Shown one piece after another: positions 30,142-33,846 of a DNA stretch of 33,846 nucleotides. The stretch comes from Bacillota bacterium (lineage in GTDB: Bacteria > Bacillota > Clostridia > Lutisporales > Lutisporaceae): the NCBI GenBank assembly GCA_023230985.1, contig JALNWH010000009.1, positions 1 to 33,846 of the forward strand, given 5' to 3'. A program made the position numbers and the translations under genes. Numbering within the stretch: the stretch's first letter is position 1; each line of letters starts with the position of its first letter. The notes under the pieces are model-generated. The model was not told the DNA's origin. It worked only from the letters and a program-made list of their open reading frames with translations, and searched no databases.

Positions 30142-31080
30142 TTAAATCCATTTAAAAAATAGTGAAGCAGCTGCACCTATGATTCCTGCATCTCCCCTTA
30201 ATTCAGATCTTAATATTTCGCATACCTTTGCATTATGTTTTAATGCCCTATTTTTTATGATTTTCATTATTTTAGGATATAATATATCCCATTGATTAGA
30301 TACACCTCCGCCTATGGCTATCATTTCCGGGTTATAGGCAGCTATTATATTGCATAAGCCTATGCCGATATAAAAAGCTTCCTTCTCAATTATATCAATA
30401 GCTATTTTATTTCCTCCTTTGGCGGCTTCAAAAACATGTTCGGCTTTTATAGGTTTATTTTCCGATAAATTTTTTATGCGTTTTCCATACCTTGCTATTG
30501 CTGTTCCTGATGCCATAGCCTCAAAACAGCCGTAATTTCCGCAATTGCATTTTTCGCCGTTTATATCAATGACAATATGTCCCAATTCCGCGGCACCGTG
30601 ATTAGTTCCATAATAAGGCTTTCCTTCAATTATCACACCGCCGCCAATGCCGGTGCTTATAGTTATATATACAAAATTATTAGTACCTTTTCCTGCCCCG
30701 TATAGATATTCTCCATAAGCTGCCATATGGGCATCGTTCCCTAATTTAACGGGTACATAAAACTCTTCTTTTATTATATTTACTATAGGTATACCTTCCC
30801 AACCGGGAAGGTTAGTGAGAGCAAATATCTTTTTCGTTTTAGGATTAAAAAACCCGGGAACACAAATACCAATACCTTTTAAGTGTGTTTGTTTAATATT
30901 GGCTTTTTCAAGAAGGGTTCTTATATTACAATTTATGATATCTACGACGGCTTCAGGGCTTTTATGCTTAGGAGTAGGTATTTCAGTTTTTTTAATAACA
31001 TTTCCGTCACTATTCACTATTCCCATTCTAAGCTTTGTTCCACCCAAATCAACGCCGCAAGCAACTTTATTCATAATCAT
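30142..31080 (-). CDS. ROK-family sugar kinase (glucokinase-like)
   Basis: ROK kinases phosphorylate glucose or related hexoses and amino sugars. The 312-residue protein has the ATP-binding CGVDLGGTKLRMGIV, GICVPGF, STGIGGGVI, the histidine of ELGHIVID, and the zinc-binding CNCGNYGCFE. No DNA-binding extension is present, so it is a kinase rather than a ROK repressor. On the minus strand GGAG lies five bases before the start ATG; a second in-frame ATG lies six bases further in. It is convergent with the cyclase gene and divergent from the DUF5320 operon. The exact sugar is not decidable. Confidence 0.93.
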   Translation of the reverse strand: MIMNKVACGVDLGGTKLRMGIVNSDGNVIKKTEIPTPKHKSPEAVVDIINCNIRTLLEKANIKQTHLKGIGICVPGFFNPKTKKIFALTNLPGWEGIPIVNIIKEEFYVPVKLGNDAHMAAYGEYLYGAGKGTNNFVYITISTGIGGGVIIEGKPYYGTNHGAAELGHIVIDINGEKCNCGNYGCFEAMASGTAIARYGKRIKNLSENKPIKAEHVFEAAKGGNKIAIDIIEKEAFYIGIGLCNIIAAYNPEMIAIGGGVSNQWDILYPKIMKIIKNRALKHNAKVCEILRSELRGDAGIIGAAASLFFKWI

Positions 31081-31215
31081 TTACACTCCATGCTTAAATA
31101 TTTCAGTGAAATTTATATGATTAGTAGATGTCAAACGTTTGTTTTTATCACTACTCTTGGTATAATTATAACTAAAGTTGCCAATTAATTAAAGGAATTT
31201 TAGACAGGTAAATTA

Positions 31216-31243
31216 TTGACATATGACCGAAACGGTGTATAAT
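31216..31243 (+). promoter_or_regulatory. Sigma-A promoter of the DUF5320-MinD operon
   Basis: TTGACA (31216-31221) and TATAAT (31238-31243) are both perfect with 16 bases between. The spacer holds ACCG-AAA-CGGT (31226-31236), a short inverted repeat that could be an operator. In the rest of the 199-base divergent gap I see only an isolated CAAACGTTTG palindrome (31132-31141) and no clear minus-strand promoter. Confidence 0.75.
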
Positions 31244-31354
31244 TAACTTAGAACTCAGGATTCAGAGCTTAAAATCAAAATGATGATTGCGAGGTTGTCA
31301 TTTTCAAAAAGCTTGCAACGGAGAATTTTGGGAAAGTTAAAAGGAGGCGATATG

Positions 31355-31588
31355 ATGCCGAGAAGAGACGGAACAGGACCCTTAGGTCGAGGAGCTATGA
31401 CAGGAAGAGGCTTAGGTGTTTGTACGGATGCTAATCCAGCCGGATATGATGAAAATTACGGATATAGTAGAGGAACCAGACGAGGTATTGGATTTAATCG
31501 GCGAGGAGAGCGAGGACTTGGGCTCTTTCGCAGATTTGGTTCAGGCCCTAGACGAGGAAGCAGACGAGGGCTCATAAGGCAAAAGTGA
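31355..31588 (+). CDS. DUF5320-like glycine/arginine-rich small protein
   Basis: This 77-residue basic protein begins MPRRDGTGPLGRGAMTGRG, the hallmark of DUF5320 proteins, and continues with Gly-Arg-rich repeats and a single cysteine. Its function is unknown. I chose ATG 31355 because AAGGAGG (31341-31347) lies seven bases upstream. The open frame extends back to 31280, but the extra 25 residues have no ribosome binding site and look unlike the family. Such proteins are often encoded beside DUF134 and NifX-like genes, as here. Confidence 0.85.
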   Translation: MPRRDGTGPLGRGAMTGRGLGVCTDANPAGYDENYGYSRGTRRGIGFNRRGERGLGLFRRFGSGPRRGSRRGLIRQK

Positions 31589-31603
31589 GGTGAATACTTA
31601 AAT

Positions 31604-31966
31604 ATGGCAAGACCTAGAAAATGGAGAAGAGTATGCGGTTTACCGGAAATAGACAGTTTTGGTCCGCTAAACAGGCATATAGATAAAAATCACTTAATAA
31701 TTATGTCGGTAGATGAGTATGAAACCATACGCTTAATTGATTTGGAAGGAATGACACAGGAGGAATGTTCCGAAAGGATGCACGTCGCCCGGACAACAGT
31801 GCAGCGCATCTATAGTGATGCGCGAAAAAAGATAGCTGAATCTTTAGTCGAAGGAAAAATGTTGAGGATTGAGGGCGGAGACTACGAACTTTGTAATGGT
31901 TATGATAAAACATGTGGCAATGGAAGATGTCACAGACGTAGATTTGGTAGAGGAGGAGAATTTTAA
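31604..31966 (+). CDS. DUF134-family DNA-binding protein
   Basis: This 120-residue protein begins MARPRKWRRVCGLPE, typical of DUF134 (UPF0251). A sigma-factor region-4-like helix-turn-helix lies at about 40-85: DEYETIRLIDLEGMTQEEC, then MHVARTTVQRIYSDAR. The C-terminus has CNGYDKTCGNGRC, which could bind a metal or an iron-sulfur cluster. It is a probable local regulator, perhaps of this operon. Its TAA overlaps by one base the ATG of the following gene. Confidence 0.9.
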   Translation: MARPRKWRRVCGLPEIDSFGPLNRHIDKNHLIIMSVDEYETIRLIDLEGMTQEECSERMHVARTTVQRIYSDARKKIAESLVEGKMLRIEGGDYELCNGYDKTCGNGRCHRRRFGRGGEF

Positions 31967-32334
31967 TGAAAATAGCAATTCCGGTAAATGATAAATCTTT
32001 GGAAAATGGTGTATGTCAATCTTTTGGCAGGGCTCCTTATTTTTTGATACATGATATAGAATCGAAAGAAAACACTTTTTTAAATAATAGTGCGGCCTTA
32101 AGTCGAGGAGGGGCAGGCGTGAAAGCGGCACAAATGATAGCAGATAATGAGGTCGATGCACTGCTTACTCCCAGATGCGGCGATAATGCGGCGGGTATAT
32201 TAAAAGTAGCAAAGATCAAGCTTTATAAAACTGAGGGAGATTCTATCGAAGATAATATAAAAGCCTTTAATGAAGGTAAATTATCTCCGCTTATGGATAT
32301 ACATCCCGGGCTTCATGATCATGGGGGCAGATAG
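31966..32334 (+). CDS. NifX/NifB-C-like (dinitrogenase iron-molybdenum cofactor) domain protein
   Basis: This 122-residue single-domain protein of the NifB/NifX family has MKIAIPVNDKSLENGVCQSFGRAPYFL-type features, GGAGVKAAQMIADNEVDALL, and the conserved RCGDNAAGIL. Homologues bind iron-sulfur or metal cofactors; no nitrogenase genes are present, so a role in iron-sulfur carriage is more likely. It ends one base before the start codon of the next ATPase, suggesting translational coupling. Confidence 0.9.
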   Translation: MKIAIPVNDKSLENGVCQSFGRAPYFLIHDIESKENTFLNNSAALSRGGAGVKAAQMIADNEVDALLTPRCGDNAAGILKVAKIKLYKTEGDSIEDNIKAFNEGKLSPLMDIHPGLHDHGGR

Positions 32335-32335
32335 G

Positions 32336-33193
32336 ATGAAGATTGCTGTGCTAAGTGGCAAAGGTGGCACGGGAAAGACACTTTTATCTGTTAATATGGC
32401 AGTTATAGGAGAAAATACAACTTATATTGATTGTGACGTGGAAGAGCCTAACGGACATCTTTTTTTAAAGCCAAAAGAGGTAATAAAAGAAAAAGTAGCG
32501 GTTAAAATACCCGTTGTAGATATGGGGCTTTGTAATGGATGCCAAAAATGTGTTGAATTTTGTAAATTTAATGCATTGGCTTATATTAATAATAAGCTCA
32601 TGGTGTTCGATAATATTTGTCATTCATGCGGTGGGTGTGTGTTGGTCTGTCCGGAAAAAGCGCTGACGGAAAAAGATAAGATAATCGGTGAAGTGCAAAA
32701 AGGTGTTTCACAAGGTATTAATGTATTGAGCGGCATTTTAAATATAGGTGAAGCTTCGGGAATTCCTATAATTGATAAGCTTTTAGGTGAAGAACCCAAA
32801 AATAGTCAAAAGACAATAATTGATTGCCCTCCGGGAAGCGCATGCATTGTTATGGAAAGTATAAAAGATGCGGATTATTGTGTTTTGATAGCCGAACCTA
32901 CAGTATTTGGTGTTCATAATCTCAGCATGGTGTATGAACTTGTGAAACTGTTTAATAAACCTCATAGTGTAATACTGAATAAATGCCTAGATGGTAAAAA
33001 TCCCGCGGAAGAATTTTGCATAGAAAATAATATAAAGATACTGGATAAAATTCCTTTTGATAGCGAACTTGGCACACTAAATTCAAATGCCTTAATAGCT
33101 GCAAGAGAAAGTCCAAAATATAAAAAAATGTTCTCAGAAATATTTAAGAAAATAATTGAGGAGGCGCAACATGAAGCAGCTGTTAATCCTTAG
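32336..33193 (+). CDS. MinD/Mrp-type P-loop ATPase with inserted ferredoxin domain (first copy)
   Basis: This 285-residue ATPase has the deviant Walker A motif GKGGTGKT near the N-terminus, the switch-like DCDVEEPN, and IDCPPGSAC. Between them, at about residues 60-110, lie two ferredoxin-type cysteine clusters (CNGCQKCVEFC and CHSCGGCVLVC) that would bind two [4Fe-4S] clusters. I chose ATG 32336 because it gives the canonical N-terminus MKIAVLSGKGG and follows directly on the previous stop. The frame reaches back to 32270, but this would overlap the NifX-like gene. It is paired with the following gene. Confidence 0.93.
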   Translation: MKIAVLSGKGGTGKTLLSVNMAVIGENTTYIDCDVEEPNGHLFLKPKEVIKEKVAVKIPVVDMGLCNGCQKCVEFCKFNALAYINNKLMVFDNICHSCGGCVLVCPEKALTEKDKIIGEVQKGVSQGINVLSGILNIGEASGIPIIDKLLGEEPKNSQKTIIDCPPGSACIVMESIKDADYCVLIAEPTVFGVHNLSMVYELVKLFNKPHSVILNKCLDGKNPAEEFCIENNIKILDKIPFDSELGTLNSNALIAARESPKYKKMFSEIFKKIIEEAQHEAAVNP

Positions 33194-33846
33194 CGGTAAA
33201 GGCGGTACGGGTAAAACTACTATAGCAAGCGCTTTTATAAAACTTTCTAAAGCCAGAGCTTATGCAGATTGTGATGTAGATGCACCTAATTTACATTTAG
33301 TTATGAGTCAGCTTGCCGAACCGGAAGTAAAAGATTACTACGGGTTGGATAAGGCAGTAATAGATACGGATTTATGCACTAAATGTGATTTATGCAGACA
33401 GAAATGTCGTTTTAATGCCATTTGTATAGACGGTGCAGATAATAATTATAAGGTAGATTACTTTGGGTGCGAGGGTTGCAGTGTTTGTGAATATGTATGT
33501 CCCGTAGATGCAATAACTATGATACCTGCCGTTGCAGGGGAGTTAATGCTGTATAGAGGAGAAAGCATTTTTTCTACTGCTCAATTAAAAATGGGAAGCG
33601 GTAACTCGGGATTATTAGTTAGTGATGTTAAAAAGCGCCTTAAATCAGCGGCAGAAGATATTGATTTCGCAATAATTGATGGTTCACCCGGTATAGGTTG
33701 TCCTGTTATAGCATCTTTAAGCGGAGTAGATATGGTTTTAATTGTTACAGAGCCGTCTATATCAGGAATAAGCGATATGGAGCGGATAATAAAAACTGCA
33801 AATAACTTTCAGGTGAAGATTGCGGTTTGCATCAATAAATATGATA
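33171..33846 (+). CDS. MinD/Mrp-type ATPase with inserted ferredoxin domain (second copy, cut at window end)
   Basis: ATG 33171 lies seven bases after GAGGAGG and overlaps the previous gene by 23 bases. The 225 visible residues have Walker A GKGGTGKTT, DCDVDAPNLH, two ferredoxin clusters (CTKCDLCRQKC and CEGCSVCEYVC) and IDGSPGIGCP. The C-terminus lies beyond the window. It is a diverged paralogue of the first copy; such pairs probably act as a heterodimer that loads or carries iron-sulfur clusters, which is an inference. Confidence 0.92.
   Translation, partial: MKQLLILSGKGGTGKTTIASAFIKLSKARAYADCDVDAPNLHLVMSQLAEPEVKDYYGLDKAVIDTDLCTKCDLCRQKCRFNAICIDGADNNYKVDYFGCEGCSVCEYVCPVDAITMIPAVAGELMLYRGESIFSTAQLKMGSGNSGLLVSDVKKRLKSAAEDIDFAIIDGSPGIGCPVIASLSGVDMVLIVTEPSISGISDMERIIKTANNFQVKIAVCINKYD

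Noticed and set aside
31132..31141. CAAACGTTTG palindrome as a catabolite-responsive (CcpA) element for the ROK kinase
   Set aside because: Flanking bases do not fit the CcpA consensus, and no minus-strand promoter with proper spacing could be placed beside it.
31280..31354. Longer start for the DUF5320-like protein
   Set aside because: No ribosome binding site, close behind the promoter, and the extra residues do not resemble the family.
32270..32335. Longer start for the first ferredoxin-MinD ATPase
   Set aside because: It would overlap the NifX-like gene by 65 bases and precede the canonical MKIAVLSGKGG N-terminus.
1..33846. CRISPR arrays, transposases, tRNA or rRNA genes
   Set aside because: No regularly spaced direct repeats, no transposase-like protein and no recognisable tRNA or rRNA sequence were found on reading.

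Overview
The window is a low-GC, Gram-positive, probably strictly anaerobic genome, most likely class Clostridia. The support is AT-rich codon use, strong AGGAGG-type ribosome binding sites, consensus sigma-A promoters, an hcp-type hybrid-cluster protein, and a DUF5320/DUF134/NifX-like/ferredoxin-MinD module of the kind seen in anaerobes. The genus cannot be fixed from the sequence.

Layout. Positions 1-1164 hold the tail of an unidentified gene and an EamA-family (DMT) permease with its own terminator. Positions 1204-25892 hold one large chemosensory and c-di-GMP signalling locus, all on the + strand. It contains three methyl-accepting chemotaxis proteins, a J-domain protein fused to a degenerate GGDEF domain, CheW, a TetR-family regulator, CheY, CheA, CheR, CheB and CheD. 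These are followed by two hybrid kinases, each paired with a small receiver protein and separated by an HD-GYP gene split by a frameshift. Another receiver, a membrane PAS kinase and an Hpt-REC-GGDEF protein complete the locus. Positions 25894-28039 carry a cupin and hcp. Positions 28187-30089 carry a membrane diguanylate cyclase with a solute-binding-protein-like sensor. A ROK sugar kinase lies on the minus strand (30142-31080). From 31216 to the right edge is the DUF5320, DUF134, NifX-like and two ferredoxin-MinD ATPase operon; the last gene is cut by the window end.

How it fits together. Three promoters in the chemosensory locus each have a perfect TTGACA-N17-TATAAT core, followed directly by a GGTGA...TCACC inverted repeat. 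They drive mcp1, the mcp2-dnaJ/ggdef-cheW-mcp3 operon, and tetR with the che and kinase genes. The simplest reading is that the TetR protein represses itself and the whole chemosensory apparatus. No flagellar gene is present in the window, while c-di-GMP synthesis, hydrolysis and possible binding proteins are embedded in the locus. The output may therefore be c-di-GMP-controlled behaviour rather than, or as well as, flagellar switching.

Most notable points: the TetR-operator regulon; a G7 tract that splits an otherwise intact HD-GYP protein; a GGDEF domain with a destroyed active site but a preserved RxxD inhibitory site on a J-domain protein; two short motifs conserved at the extreme C-termini of all three chemoreceptors; and a duplicated hybrid-kinase/receiver block in which one copy lost the Hpt-like histidine.
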